A stretch of 60,009 bases of DNA, taken from assembly GCA_013373245.1 (NCBI GenBank), contig JABXID010000153.1, positions 1 to 60,009 on the forward strand, written 5' to 3'. The notes under the pieces are model-generated. The model was given only the letters and a program-made list of their open reading frames with translations, searched no databases and was not told the origin of the DNA. Positions 1 to 8,336 of the stretch are shown here, in pieces (the stretch's first letter is position 1; every line of letters starts with the position of its first letter). Source of the stretch: Gammaproteobacteria bacterium (GTDB lineage: Bacteria > Pseudomonadota > Gammaproteobacteria > Enterobacterales > Alteromonadaceae). A program made the translations under genes and the position numbers.

Positions 1-2458
1 GATTGGCTTTTGCGACGGTGATGGAGTTTCCGGCGACGGTAAACCAAGCAATAAATAAGGCACCTAAAGCCGCAATTACTGACAACCCTAGAATCACATT
101 ATTATCAATTCGATAAACGAAAGACTGTAACCATTGCGACATAAAATAGAAGGATACAGGCCAAGCAATTAAATTCGCAATAAGTACCGGTTTACTAAAC
201 TGCCATACTAATAGTTTCACAATATCAAATACCGAAGCTCCCATCACTTTGCGAACTCCAATTTCTTTTGTTCGACGAACGGCGGTAAAACTAGCTAAGC
301 CATAAAGTCCTAAGCTCGCTACAAAAATAGCCAATCCGGAAAATGCCGCAAACATGGTGGCTTGTCCTTGTTCCGTTTGATATTGTTCGGCAACATCGTC
401 TGCAACAAAACTATAAGCAAATGGCAAAGTAGGGATCTCTTCTTGCCATAAGGTTTTTACAGAGTTAACGATTTGCTCAGAATTGCCTTCGTAACGTATT
501 GAAAGGGACTGGCCCCATTCATGACTCAGGTGATAAATTTCAGGGCGAATGGTTGAACGTAAGCTCTCGAAGTGAACGTCAGCGACTACGCCTATGATCT
601 TCATTTCAGCCTCTAAATTTTCGCTGTTATCTCCGCGCCCGATGAATATGGATTGACCTATCGCTTGCTCTGGACTTTCAAACCCTAGACGTCGAACGGC
701 TGATTCATTTAGCATAAGAGAGGAAGTTCCAGTAATACCCTCCCTTAGTTGATCTGTTGTTAATGCAACATCATTTCTGTCTCGTTGGTAACTTCTTCCA
801 GCCACTCGCTCGATTTGATAAGTGTCAAAAAAGTCATATCCAACACTACGCTGGCCAATTAATAGTGAATCTTCTTTCGGCATACCAGCGGTGCGTACCA
901 TAGTATTATTTTCATTACCATTTGCAGGAGTTTCGTTAGACCAAGTGACAGCTGTAACATTTGGCATTTTAGAGATTTCTTTTATTAACATTTCTCGTTT
1001 GCTATTGGCGTCTTCTCGGCCTAATCTGTCAACGACTAAAACATTATCTTTATTAAAACCTGCATCCATCGTTTCAGCGTATTTCATTTGACTATAAACC
1101 ACAGCCGTTGAAATGAATAAGCTAATGGATACTGTAAATTGCACGACTACTAGAATGTATCTCAACTTTAATGACGCACTGGATTCTGCAGATTTATTAG
1201 CCTTTAAGACGCTTGCCGGCCTAAAGCTCGACAAAACAAATGCTGGATACATCCCTCCTAAAAGCCCGACGGTCATCGCTAAGACTGTGAGTAATAATAA
1301 ATCTCCAGATAAGTAATCTAATGCCAAATTACTGCCTAAAACTTGATTGTAAACCGGCATAGAGAGCTCTATCAAACCAATCGCTAAAATCAGGGAAATT
1401 AATGTAATCAATATTGATTCACCAAGAAACTGAACAATTAAATGTTTTCTGGATGCCCCCATAACTTTTCTTAAAGATACTTCTTTTGCACGCTGACTTG
1501 CTCTAGCGGTCGATAGATTCATGAAGTTTATTGACGCAATGATCAAAATTAATATAGCAATAGCGGTAAATGTAACGACGGTATTTTTGCTGCCACGCTC
1601 TGCAAATTCCCCCATGCCAATCGAATTAAGATGTAGATCTTTTATTGACATGATACTCAACTCAATAAAGTCTGATTTCTCTACGTCATCTCCACCCATT
1701 GGCAATTTCGGAAAGTTACGATTGGTGAAATTGTCGAGCTCTGAGCTGAGTGCGTCAAACTGCTTAGGATCTTTAAGAGTAAAGAAGGTTTGTGCGTTTA
1801 CTGAAAACCACGCGCCAAATCGCCATGGTTGATCTTGCCAATCATTTTCATCGATTAGAATCAAACCATTAACTGATAGTTGCGTATTGTCGGGTAAGTC
1901 TTTTATCACCGCTGTTACTTTGTAATCGCGTTTAAAATTGCCCATATCCATTGATAATATTTCATTCACTGGATTTTTATCGCCAAAATATTTATTGGCT
2001 AAACTCTCTGTCAAAACAATAGAGTGTGGGTTTAGTAATGCGGATACTCGATCACCATAAATATAGTTGAAGTCAAAAATATTCAGAAAGTCAGCATCTA
2101 CAGCGGATACCGTTTCTATAAAGGATTCTTCTTGATGGCGTACTAATGGACTTAAATTGCTTATTCTTGATGCAAATTCAATTTCTGAGAAATCTTTTTT
2201 TAGCGCGTGGATCATAGGTCCGGGAGTTGTTACGGCGGCTATCGGGTCTCTTCCCGGCACTTTAAAAGTAACGTGAGCGCGATGAATTTTATCTGCATTT
2301 TGCCAAAATTTGTCGTAACTCAATTCATAACGTACAAACACGGTAATTAAGCTAACCGCAGCTAATCCAATAGCAAGCCCTAAAATATTTATACTAGAGA
2401 AGAGTTTATGGTTAATGATGTTCCGCCAACCGGATGTAAAATAATTAGTAATTAACAT
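1..2458 (-). CDS. ABC transporter permease, FtsX/MacB type, cut by left edge
   Basis: Inner-membrane permease of an efflux-type ABC transporter. The frame is open from the ATG at 2458 to the window edge, giving 819 residues with no stop, so only a short C-terminal tail is probably missing. The layout is duplicated: a membrane segment near residues 20-42, a large periplasmic MacB-core-like domain, three more membrane segments, then a second copy of the same arrangement ending in three segments. Each half carries the FtsX-type cytoplasmic signature around its first and last helices (for example ASQRAKEVSLRKVMGAS and RRTKEIGVRKVMGAS). This two-FtsX-domain form of about 800 residues is common in marine Alteromonadales and Bacteroidetes. 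It starts 12 bp after the ATPase gene, so the two are surely cotranscribed. Substrate unknown; the adaptor upstream points to export of a small molecule or peptide. Confidence 0.9.
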   Translation of the reverse strand, partial: MLITNYFTSGWRNIINHKLFSSINILGLAIGLAAVSLITVFVRYELSYDKFWQNADKIHRAHVTFKVPGRDPIAAVTTPGPMIHALKKDFSEIEFASRISNLSPLVRHQEESFIETVSAVDADFLNIFDFNYIYGDRVSALLNPHSIVLTESLANKYFGDKNPVNEILSMDMGNFKRDYKVTAVIKDLPDNTQLSVNGLILIDENDWQDQPWRFGAWFSVNAQTFFTLKDPKQFDALSSELDNFTNRNFPKLPMGGDDVEKSDFIELSIMSIKDLHLNSIGMGEFAERGSKNTVVTFTAIAILILIIASINFMNLSTARASQRAKEVSLRKVMGASRKHLIVQFLGESILITLISLILAIGLIELSMPVYNQVLGSNLALDYLSGDLLLLTVLAMTVGLLGGMYPAFVLSSFRPASVLKANKSAESSASLKLRYILVVVQFTVSISLFISTAVVYSQMKYAETMDAGFNKDNVLVVDRLGREDANSKREMLIKEISKMPNVTAVTWSNETPANGNENNTMVRTAGMPKEDSLLIGQRSVGYDFFDTYQIERVAGRSYQRDRNDVALTTDQLREGITGTSSLMLNESAVRRLGFESPEQAIGQSIFIGRGDNSENLEAEMKIIGVVADVHFESLRSTIRPEIYHLSHEWGQSLSIRYEGNSEQIVNSVKTLWQEEIPTLPFAYSFVADDVAEQYQTEQGQATMFAAFSGLAIFVASLGLYGLASFTAVRRTKEIGVRKVMGASVFDIVKLLVWQFSKPVLIANLIAWPVSFYFMSQWLQSFVYRIDNNVILGLSVIAALGALFIAWFTVAGNSITVAKAN

Positions 2459-2470
2459 GCTAAAGTCCTC

Positions 2471-3154
2471 TTATGAAACCGCTCTTAAACTTTCATTTAC
2501 GACTTGGCCATCTAATAAATTGATGGCCCGAGTAGCAAATCGAGCGTGTTCAGGCGAGTGGGTTACCATGATGATGGTTGTTCCTTCTTTGTTAAGGGAT
2601 TGCAGCATTTCCATTACTTCTAAACCATGTTGACTATCCAAATTTCCCGTTGGTTCGTCTGCAAGAATAACTCTTTGATTTCCAACGACTGCGCGAGCAA
2701 CAGCTACTCGTTGCTGTTGACCGCCAGATAATTGACTAGGCATGTGGTTAGCTCGATGGTCAATACCAACTCTCTCCATGACAGTTCGTACGCGATCCTT
2801 TCTCTCCTTGGCAGAAATTCCGTGATATAACAACGCCAACTCAATATTTTCTGTGACAGAAAGTTCATCGATTAAGTTAAAACTTTGAAAAATAAAACCT
2901 ATGTGCTGCTTTCTAATGTCTGCTAACTGACTTTCTGTGTATTGAGCCACATCTTCATGATTAAACATATATTGACCGTCTGAAGGACTGTCTAACATAC
3001 CAATTATGTTAAGCAGCGTAGACTTTCCACAACCAGAGGGCCCCATTATTGCGACAAACTCCCCGGACTCTATTTCGATGTTAACGTTCTGTAAAGCTAT
3101 GGTCTCTACATCTTCGGTTCTAAAATATTTATATAAATTTTTGATATGTAACAT
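2471..3154 (-). CDS. ABC transporter ATP-binding protein, MacB/LolD type
   Basis: Cytoplasmic ATPase that powers the adjacent permease. Visible motifs are Walker A GPSGCGKST near residues 38-46, Q-loop FQSFNL, signature LSGGQQQR, Walker B VILADEPTGNLD and switch histidine MVTHSPEHA. The length of about 227 residues is normal for the LolD/MacB ATPase family. I chose the ATG at 3154 rather than the one two codons upstream (3160) because a GAGAGA sequence sits about six bases before it; the upstream choice adds only Met-His. The gene lies between the adaptor and permease genes on the same strand with short spacers, the usual order for a three-gene MacAB-like efflux operon in which ATPase and permease are separate proteins. 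Confidence 0.93.
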   Translation of the reverse strand: MLHIKNLYKYFRTEDVETIALQNVNIEIESGEFVAIMGPSGCGKSTLLNIIGMLDSPSDGQYMFNHEDVAQYTESQLADIRKQHIGFIFQSFNLIDELSVTENIELALLYHGISAKERKDRVRTVMERVGIDHRANHMPSQLSGGQQQRVAVARAVVGNQRVILADEPTGNLDSQHGLEVMEMLQSLNKEGTTIIMVTHSPEHARFATRAINLLDGQVVNESLRAVS

Positions 3155-3180
3155 GTGCATTCTCTCGTTGGTTATTATAG

Positions 3181-4506
3181 TTATTGGGTTAAGTTAAGGG
3201 AGTCCATTTCCTTGAAGCTGGAATATGGTGAAGTAATTATTTTCTCGTTGGAGTCCAAACCTTCTATAACCTCTATATAGCGGTTATTTTTTCGGCCCAA
3301 TTTGATACTGCGCTTAAATGCTTTTGTCCCGTCTTCGCTCACAACAAAAATCCAGTGCCCACCAGTATCTTGATAAAAAGCGCCATTCGGGATCAATAAA
3401 ACGTTACTGTCGTCACCAAGTGTTAATTTTGCTTGTAAGGTTTGGCCTCTTCGAATGCCACCAGGTTGATGTTCCCCAAAAGTAAAATCTACTCTAAATT
3501 GACCATTTTTGACGTCTGGATAAACCTTATTTATGGTTAAATAGTAATCTTTTTGGTTATGCGTTATCGTCGCCTTTTGCCCAATATCTATGCGTTCTAG
3601 GTAATATTCATCAATATTCGCTTCTAATTTGAAGGAAGTAGGGTCGTCTATTTGGCCAATGCGTTCGCCTCGGTTAATTGACTGGCCGACTTCGATGTCA
3701 AAGCCTGATAACTTGCCAGCAACTGGTGCCTTCATATTTAAGTTTTCCATGTTTTCTCGGGCAAATTGCAAACTCTGCTCAAGCCTATATCCAGTCTCTT
3801 TTAGAAACGTTAGTTGTTGTTCTTGCATCATTGCATCGGTTTTTTGGCTTTCCAGTGTTAATGAGAGTTTTTGTTGGTTGTATTCCAATAAATCTCTAGT
3901 TTCGTCTATTTGGCTTGTGGCAATGCTGCCATTACTAAATATTGTTTTTTCTCTTTCTAAGCGACGCGTTAAGTGTTTAATTTGGTAATTTAAATCAATA
4001 ATATTGCGTTTGTGGCTTAGGCGATTCTGTTCTAAAGAGAGTTCGGTGTTACGCATGTTGTTTAATTGCTCAGTAACCGCAGCTTCGTTACGCATTACAT
4101 TTAATTGCAATTGTGTATTTGATAGTTGAACTATGGGTTGGCCTTTTGAAACAATTGCACCATCCTCGATTAATATTTTTTCAACACGTCCACCTTCAAT
4201 GGCGTCTAAATAAACAGTCTTAAGGGGTACTACGCGGGTACGTACTGGAATAAAATCTTCAAATACACCCGGTTGTACGGTAGAAACGGTCAACCTTTGA
4301 TTTTCGACAGCAAACGTTGTACTGCTGTTTATAGAGGGGTAAACGTAAACGGCTATGGCAATAATTGCGATAACCAAACTTAACGGTAATAACTTTTTAT
4401 AGTTAAACTTTGGCTTGGTTATTTTTCGATCCATAGACTGGCCGGACTTGGGATTTAATTGAGTAGGGCGGCTATTTGAAACACTCTGTGATGCCGAATG
4501 GTTCAT
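3181..4506 (-). CDS. Efflux adaptor, HlyD/MacA-like membrane fusion protein
   Basis: Periplasmic adaptor anchored in the inner membrane, linking the ABC pump to an outer-membrane channel. The 441-residue protein has a polar N-terminus, one membrane segment near residues 39-58, a split lipoyl-like half (DGAIVSKGQPIVQLS), a long coiled-coil hairpin of roughly residues 130-260, the second lipoyl half (APVAGKLSGFDIEVGQSI), then beta-barrel and membrane-proximal domains. It is the first gene of the operon with the ATPase and permease. No outer-membrane TolC-type gene is visible, so the pump probably borrows a TolC encoded elsewhere. A TATACT hexamer on the minus strand at 4539-4534 could be its -10 element, but I see no good -35. 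Confidence 0.9.
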   Translation of the reverse strand: MNHSASQSVSNSRPTQLNPKSGQSMDRKITKPKFNYKKLLPLSLVIAIIAIAVYVYPSINSSTTFAVENQRLTVSTVQPGVFEDFIPVRTRVVPLKTVYLDAIEGGRVEKILIEDGAIVSKGQPIVQLSNTQLQLNVMRNEAAVTEQLNNMRNTELSLEQNRLSHKRNIIDLNYQIKHLTRRLEREKTIFSNGSIATSQIDETRDLLEYNQQKLSLTLESQKTDAMMQEQQLTFLKETGYRLEQSLQFARENMENLNMKAPVAGKLSGFDIEVGQSINRGERIGQIDDPTSFKLEANIDEYYLERIDIGQKATITHNQKDYYLTINKVYPDVKNGQFRVDFTFGEHQPGGIRRGQTLQAKLTLGDDSNVLLIPNGAFYQDTGGHWIFVVSEDGTKAFKRSIKLGRKNNRYIEVIEGLDSNEKIITSPYSSFKEMDSLNLTQ

Positions 4507-4630
4507 AGTTTTTATCCATATATTGACTCTTGTAGTATATCTTTACTGAGCATTGCCTATACCAAAATTTAACTTGCTGATTTATAAGTAAATAAAATTT
4601 ACCACCTTCACATATGGTCGATATCACTAA

Positions 4631-4647
4631 CATATTTAGTAAATATG
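4631..4647. promoter_or_regulatory. 17-bp inverted repeat, possible operator
   Basis: CATATTTAGTAAATATG is a perfect 7-bp inverted repeat around a 3-bp spacer, in the 277-bp divergent region between the efflux operon (start 4506) and the hydrolase gene (start 4784). Size and symmetry suit a dimeric regulator. No regulator gene is adjacent and the site matches no consensus I know. AT-rich DNA gives such palindromes by chance. The rest of the region shows nothing I can name. Confidence 0.25.
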
Positions 4648-4783
4648 ACCAATGATTAGCTATATATTGATACGTATTAATTTGAGTAAGAGTAAGGCTT
4701 TGGCAGCTTTAAATGACTCATGTATTGAAAACACAGATATCATTCGCATATACATTCCAAATACAAATAAATAAGTGTGCTAT

Positions 4784-5413
4784 ATGAAAGTCGAAGTTAT
4801 ACCCGTTACGCCATTTCAACAAAACTGCAGTGTCATCATTTGCACTGAAACCAATAAAGCGGCCATTGTTGATCCCGGTGGTGAAGTGGATAGAATTTGT
4901 CAAAGACTCGATGAGCTAGGTGTAGAGCCGGAAAAAATATTGATAACTCATGCACATATCGATCATGCCGGTGGCACCAAAGATTTATCAGAAAAATTTG
5001 ACTTACCTATTGAAGGACCTGAAAAAGAAGACTCATTTTGGATAGAAAAACTGTCAGATCAGTCTCGCATGTTCCAATTTCCAGAAGCAAAACAGTTTGA
5101 ACCAACTCGCTGGTTACAGCACGAGGACAAGGTGTCAGTTGGTAATTTAGAGTTTGATGTAAAACACTGCCCTGGTCATACTCCTGGGCACGTTGTATTT
5201 ATAAACCACAAACATAAACTCATTTGGGTCGGAGATGTATTGTTCAGAGGAAGTATAGGGAGAACCGACTTTCCGAGGGGGGATCATGCAACGTTAATAA
5301 ACTCTATTCGTGAAAACTTATTAACGCTGCCAGATGATTACCAATTCATTTCCGGTCATGGTCCGGTATCAAATATCGGATTCGAACGTCAAACGAACCC
5401 TTATATTCGATAG
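4784..5413 (+). CDS. Metallo-beta-lactamase-fold hydrolase, YcbL/glyoxalase II-like
   Basis: Soluble metal-dependent hydrolase, 209 residues from the ATG at 4784. The signature THAHIDHAGG (HxHxDH) near residue 55, a second metal histidine in CPGHTPGH, the bridging aspartate in WVGDVLF and a C-terminal SGHGP histidine give the full binuclear zinc set. Length and motifs match the short YcbL branch of glyoxalase II-like enzymes, which hydrolyse thioesters such as S-lactoylglutathione; the exact substrate is not readable from sequence. A GTG three codons upstream (4775) is possible but the ATG begins the conserved MKVEVIPVTPFQQNC. It is a single-gene unit, convergent with fur. Alternative: another MBL-fold thioesterase. 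Confidence 0.88.
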   Translation: MKVEVIPVTPFQQNCSVIICTETNKAAIVDPGGEVDRICQRLDELGVEPEKILITHAHIDHAGGTKDLSEKFDLPIEGPEKEDSFWIEKLSDQSRMFQFPEAKQFEPTRWLQHEDKVSVGNLEFDVKHCPGHTPGHVVFINHKHKLIWVGDVLFRGSIGRTDFPRGDHATLINSIRENLLTLPDDYQFISGHGPVSNIGFERQTNPYIR

Positions 5414-5446
5414 CGTGAACTGAAGATAAAGGCCACTCTAAGTATG

Positions 5447-5887
5447 TTAGTTTTGGTCTTTATAAGCCTCACAGGCTTCTTTGTCGTTACATTCACCGTA
5501 CAAATATAAACTATGGTGAGTGAGCTTAATATTGTATTTTTCAGCGACCATTAACTGACGTTCTTCAATAACGTCATCTTCAAATTCAATAACCTGGCCG
5601 CAATTCAAGCATACAAGATGATCATGATGTTGTTTGTCACTGAGCTCAAAGACTGACTTGCCACCTTCAAAGTGGTGTCGCGTTACTATTCCCGCATCGT
5701 CAAATTGGTTAAGGACGCGATAAATAGTCGCTAAACCGATTTCTTCATCTTGCTCTAACATTAACTTATATAAGTCTTCAGCGCTTATGTGTTGATCTGG
5801 CGTCGCTTTTAAAACTTCTAAAACTTTAAGACGTGGTGAAGTAACTTTTAATCCAGCTCGTTTAAGTTGTTGATCGTTTTCGCTCAT
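5447..5887 (-). CDS. fur: Ferric uptake regulator Fur
   Basis: Iron-responsive transcriptional repressor of 146 residues. The N-terminal winged helix contains the family signature GLATIYRVLNQFDDAGIV. The His-rich dimerisation domain follows (HHDHLVCLNCG), with the structural zinc cysteines at 93 and 96 and further cysteines at 133 and 139. In this family Fe2+-loaded Fur binds AT-rich Fur boxes upstream of iron uptake and storage genes. The gene lies 89 bp downstream of rimO on the same strand. Many gammaproteobacteria have fur next to fldA, which is not seen here. I saw no convincing 19-bp Fur box in its own upstream region. Zur is less likely given the sequence style and length. Confidence 0.93.
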   Translation of the reverse strand: MSENDQQLKRAGLKVTSPRLKVLEVLKATPDQHISAEDLYKLMLEQDEEIGLATIYRVLNQFDDAGIVTRHHFEGGKSVFELSDKQHHDHLVCLNCGQVIEFEDDVIEERQLMVAEKYNIKLTHHSLYLYGECNDKEACEAYKDQN

Positions 5888-5976
5888 TATATTTAATTCT
5901 TATTGTCCGTTTTGATGATTATAGGCAAAGCCCACCGTTAATTAAACCATTATATATATAGGGGTATAACTAAGAC

Positions 5977-7395
5977 TTAAGACAAGCTTGCCCATAAGTC
6001 GTATTCATCAGAGTGCTCAATTGTTGCATCAACTAAGTCTCCCGGCGACAACTTAGTTTCTCCGTTTAGATAAACCATGCCGTCGATTTCAGGAGCGTCA
6101 GCGTAACAGCGTGCTATAGCGCCTTCTTCGTCAACTTCATCTACCAATAGTTGCATAGATTGACCAACTCTGGCTTTTAATTTTGCGGTGCTAATAGCTT
6201 GTTGTTTTTCCATGAATCGAATGTAACGTTGCTCTTTGACTTCTTCTGACACTTCACCGTCTAATTGGTTTGCTACTGCGCCTTCTACAGGTGAGTATTT
6301 AAAACAACCGACACGGTCTAATTGTGCTTCTTCTAGCCAATCCAATAACATTTGGAAATCTTCTTCTGTTTCACCTGGAAAACCAACGATGAAAGTAGAG
6401 CGGATGACTATTTCAGGGCATATCTCTCGCCACTTTTTGATGCGTTCTAATACTCTTTCAGCTTGTCCAGGACGCTTCATCGCCTTTAAGATTTTAGGGC
6501 TGGCGTGTTGAAAAGGGATATCTAGATACGGAAGTAATTTTCCTTCAGACATAAGAGGAATAACTTTATCAACCGACGGGTAAGGATATACATAATGTAG
6601 GCGAACCCAAAGCCCCATTTCACCAAGCTTTTCGCACAAGGTTTTCATGTCCGTTTTTACAGGTTGACCATTCCAAAAATCCATTTTGTGTTTTACATCA
6701 ACACCGTAAGCGGACGTATCTTGAGAAATTACCAATAACTCTTTTACACCAGCCGCTTTTAACCGTTCAGCTTCTGATAAAACCTCACCAATAGGGCGAC
6801 TGACTAAATCGCCACGCATTGATGGAATAATGCAGAATGTACATCGGTGGTTACAACCTTCCGATATTTTTAAATAAGCAAAATGTTTTGGCGTGAGCTT
6901 CACACCATGGTTAGGCACTAAGTCTGCGAAAGGGTTATGTTCTGGTTTAGGTAAAAACTCGTGGACTTGATTTAGCACTTCTTCGTAGGCGTGTGGGCCT
7001 GTAACCGCAAGAACATTAGGGTGAACTTCTCTGATTTCATCGTCTTTAACACCAAGACAACCGGTAACGATAACTCGTCCATTTTCTTTTAGAGCTTCGC
7101 CAATGGTGTCTAATGATTCTTGTACTGCAGAGTCAATAAAACCACAGGTATTTACGATGACTAGGTCAGCGTCATTGTATGTATTAACGACTTCGTAACC
7201 TTCCGTTCGCAATTGCGTCAAAATTCGTTCAGAGTCAACTAAGTTTTTAGGGCAGCCAAGCGAAATAAAACCAATGCGACTACCGATATCAAAAGACATT
7301 CCATCTTTTGCTTTCTGCTCACTTTGCTGTTGCAACACTTTTTTAGGCGTTTCAAGTGTTGTGGTTTGACTTGGGTCGAATTGTTTTACGGTCAT
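5977..7395 (-). CDS. rimO: Ribosomal protein S12 methylthiotransferase RimO
   Basis: Radical SAM enzyme that adds a methylthio group to an aspartate of ribosomal protein S12. Cysteines of the N-terminal auxiliary cluster are at 48 ([11 protein letters not shown]), 84 (NTCGFIDSA) and 113 (TGCLG). The radical SAM triplet CNHRCTFC is at 181-188, and a TRAM domain ends the protein. At 472 residues it is about 30 longer than the E. coli enzyme because of a polar N-terminal extension. A downstream ATG at 7299 would remove that extension, but I keep the first ATG because the added sequence reads as coding. It is followed by fur on the same strand and preceded by the marR-type gene. Confidence 0.95.
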   Translation of the reverse strand: MTVKQFDPSQTTTLETPKKVLQQQSEQKAKDGMSFDIGSRIGFISLGCPKNLVDSERILTQLRTEGYEVVNTYNDADLVIVNTCGFIDSAVQESLDTIGEALKENGRVIVTGCLGVKDDEIREVHPNVLAVTGPHAYEEVLNQVHEFLPKPEHNPFADLVPNHGVKLTPKHFAYLKISEGCNHRCTFCIIPSMRGDLVSRPIGEVLSEAERLKAAGVKELLVISQDTSAYGVDVKHKMDFWNGQPVKTDMKTLCEKLGEMGLWVRLHYVYPYPSVDKVIPLMSEGKLLPYLDIPFQHASPKILKAMKRPGQAERVLERIKKWREICPEIVIRSTFIVGFPGETEEDFQMLLDWLEEAQLDRVGCFKYSPVEGAVANQLDGEVSEEVKEQRYIRFMEKQQAISTAKLKARVGQSMQLLVDEVDEEGAIARCYADAPEIDGMVYLNGETKLSPGDLVDATIEHSDEYDLWASLS

Positions 7396-7541
7396 GTATT
7401 GCCTTTGAAAAAACGGAAAATTTAGTTTGAAATGTTAAGTTGGCAATTATACCGAACATTACTCACTAGGTCACGCTGCGAAAAATACCGACAGCAATAA
7501 ATCTTGAGGTGGCTGCGAAACATTCAGTTATTCGTTAAATG

Positions 7542-8015
7542 CTATTTAGATAAAATTTGGCCGACTTCTAATAGCGGAGAAGCTTCTAATTTTTCCGCAT
7601 CCATCATGTTAACAATACGTTGCATGGTGGCTACCATTTGCGATTGTTCCCATTCTTCCATAGATTCAAAACGGTGAATAAAATGTTGTTGTAATGGTGT
7701 GGGAGAGCCTTTGATTATATCTTCTCCAAGAGAAGTAAGATTAATACCGACTTTACGTTTATCCAATGTAGAACGCTGTCTAACCACTAAGTTTCGACGT
7801 TCTAGTCTATCTAAAATACTGGTTATGGTTGCTGAACTTAACGTAATACTTTCAGCGATTTCTTTTACCATAATATTTTCTTTTGACTTTACGGCTTGTA
7901 ACACAAGCAGTTGCGGACTAGTCAGTCCCGTCTCTTTACTTAACTTTTTCGAATATAGGTCTATCGCGCGTATCACTTGCCGTAGAGAGACAAGGAGCTC
8001 TTCGTATTTATCCAT
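7542..8015 (-). CDS. MarR-family transcriptional regulator
   Basis: DNA-binding regulator of 157 residues with the MarR winged-helix fold: an N-terminal dimerisation helix, then the HTH around residues 45-75 (MVKEIAESITLSSATITSILDRLE) and a wing with the family's D-K-R motif (STLDKRKVGINLTSLGE). MarR proteins usually repress their own gene and a neighbour and are released by small ligands or oxidants. It is divergent from proBA across a 321-bp region holding an inverted repeat close to its own start, so autoregulation is plausible. A role in controlling proBA is only inference from position. The ligand is unknown. Confidence 0.88.
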   Translation of the reverse strand: MDKYEELLVSLRQVIRAIDLYSKKLSKETGLTSPQLLVLQAVKSKENIMVKEIAESITLSSATITSILDRLERRNLVVRQRSTLDKRKVGINLTSLGEDIIKGSPTPLQQHFIHRFESMEEWEQSQMVATMQRIVNMMDAEKLEASPLLEVGQILSK

Positions 8016-8026
8016 TTTCTTGCTCT

Positions 8027-8069
8027 GTTTATATTAAACAATTTGAATACTAACAAAAATAATATAAAC
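8027..8069. promoter_or_regulatory. Inverted repeats upstream of the marR-type gene
   Basis: GTTTATATT (8027-8035) and AATATAAAC (8061-8069) are a perfect 9-bp inverted pair 25 bp apart. The first arm is also part of a small palindrome, GTTTA-TAT-TAAAC (8027-8039), lying 12 bp before the regulator's start codon. Placement suits an autoregulatory MarR operator. The sequence is very AT-rich, so chance is a real alternative. Confidence 0.3.
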
Positions 8070-8157
8070 AAAAAATATCTGAAATGCCTTTGTAATATAA
8101 CCTTGTGATAATTTCAGCCTAAAATTTAACCTTGATTTTCTAAGAATAATTTAGCAT

Positions 8158-8163
8158 TATAAT
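8158..8163 (+). promoter_or_regulatory. Predicted -10 element of proBA
   Basis: TATAAT matches the sigma-70 -10 consensus exactly and predicts transcription starting at about 8169-8171. No strong -35 is seen: TTGATT at 8132-8137 leaves an overlong 20-bp spacer. The start would give a leader of about 167 nt before proB. Confidence 0.5.
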
Positions 8164-8170
8164 AGTTAGT

Positions 8171-8239
8171 ACTCTAATCATTGTACTTCATTCGACTTTG
8201 CAATCTGGCAGTTGTTGAGTGAATTCCCATGATTAGAGT
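8171..8239 (+). promoter_or_regulatory. Nested hairpin in the proBA leader, candidate cis-acting RNA
   Basis: A 69-nt element beginning at the predicted transcription start. Outer stem: 8171-8181 (ACTCTAATCAT) with 8229-8239 (ATGATTAGAGT), 11 perfect pairs. A symmetric 5x5 internal loop follows. Inner stem: 8187-8196 (TTCATTCGAC) with 8214-8223 (GTTGAGTGAA), 10 pairs including two G-U. A TGC/GCA mini-stem caps it (8199-8201 with 8208-8210). The right arm of the inner stem has a rival partner: 8215-8226 can pair with 8267-8278 (12 pairs, two wobbles), and 8214-8220 can pair with 8285-8291. That is the form of a switch or attenuator. It may instead be a DNA dyad bound by the divergent MarR protein. 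I know no described RNA family that it matches. Confidence 0.4.
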
Positions 8240-8336
8240 CGGTTGTAAAGTATATTGAATACTAATGAATTCATTCAGAAGTAAACTCAACAGAAAACAA
8301 CAATTCGATTAAAGCAAAGCTTTCATGAGAGGAATT

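Noticed and set aside
5428-5461. 8-bp stem between the hydrolase gene and fur as a two-way terminator
   Set aside because: Loop of about 18 nt, one wobble and no T-run; it also runs into fur's coding end.
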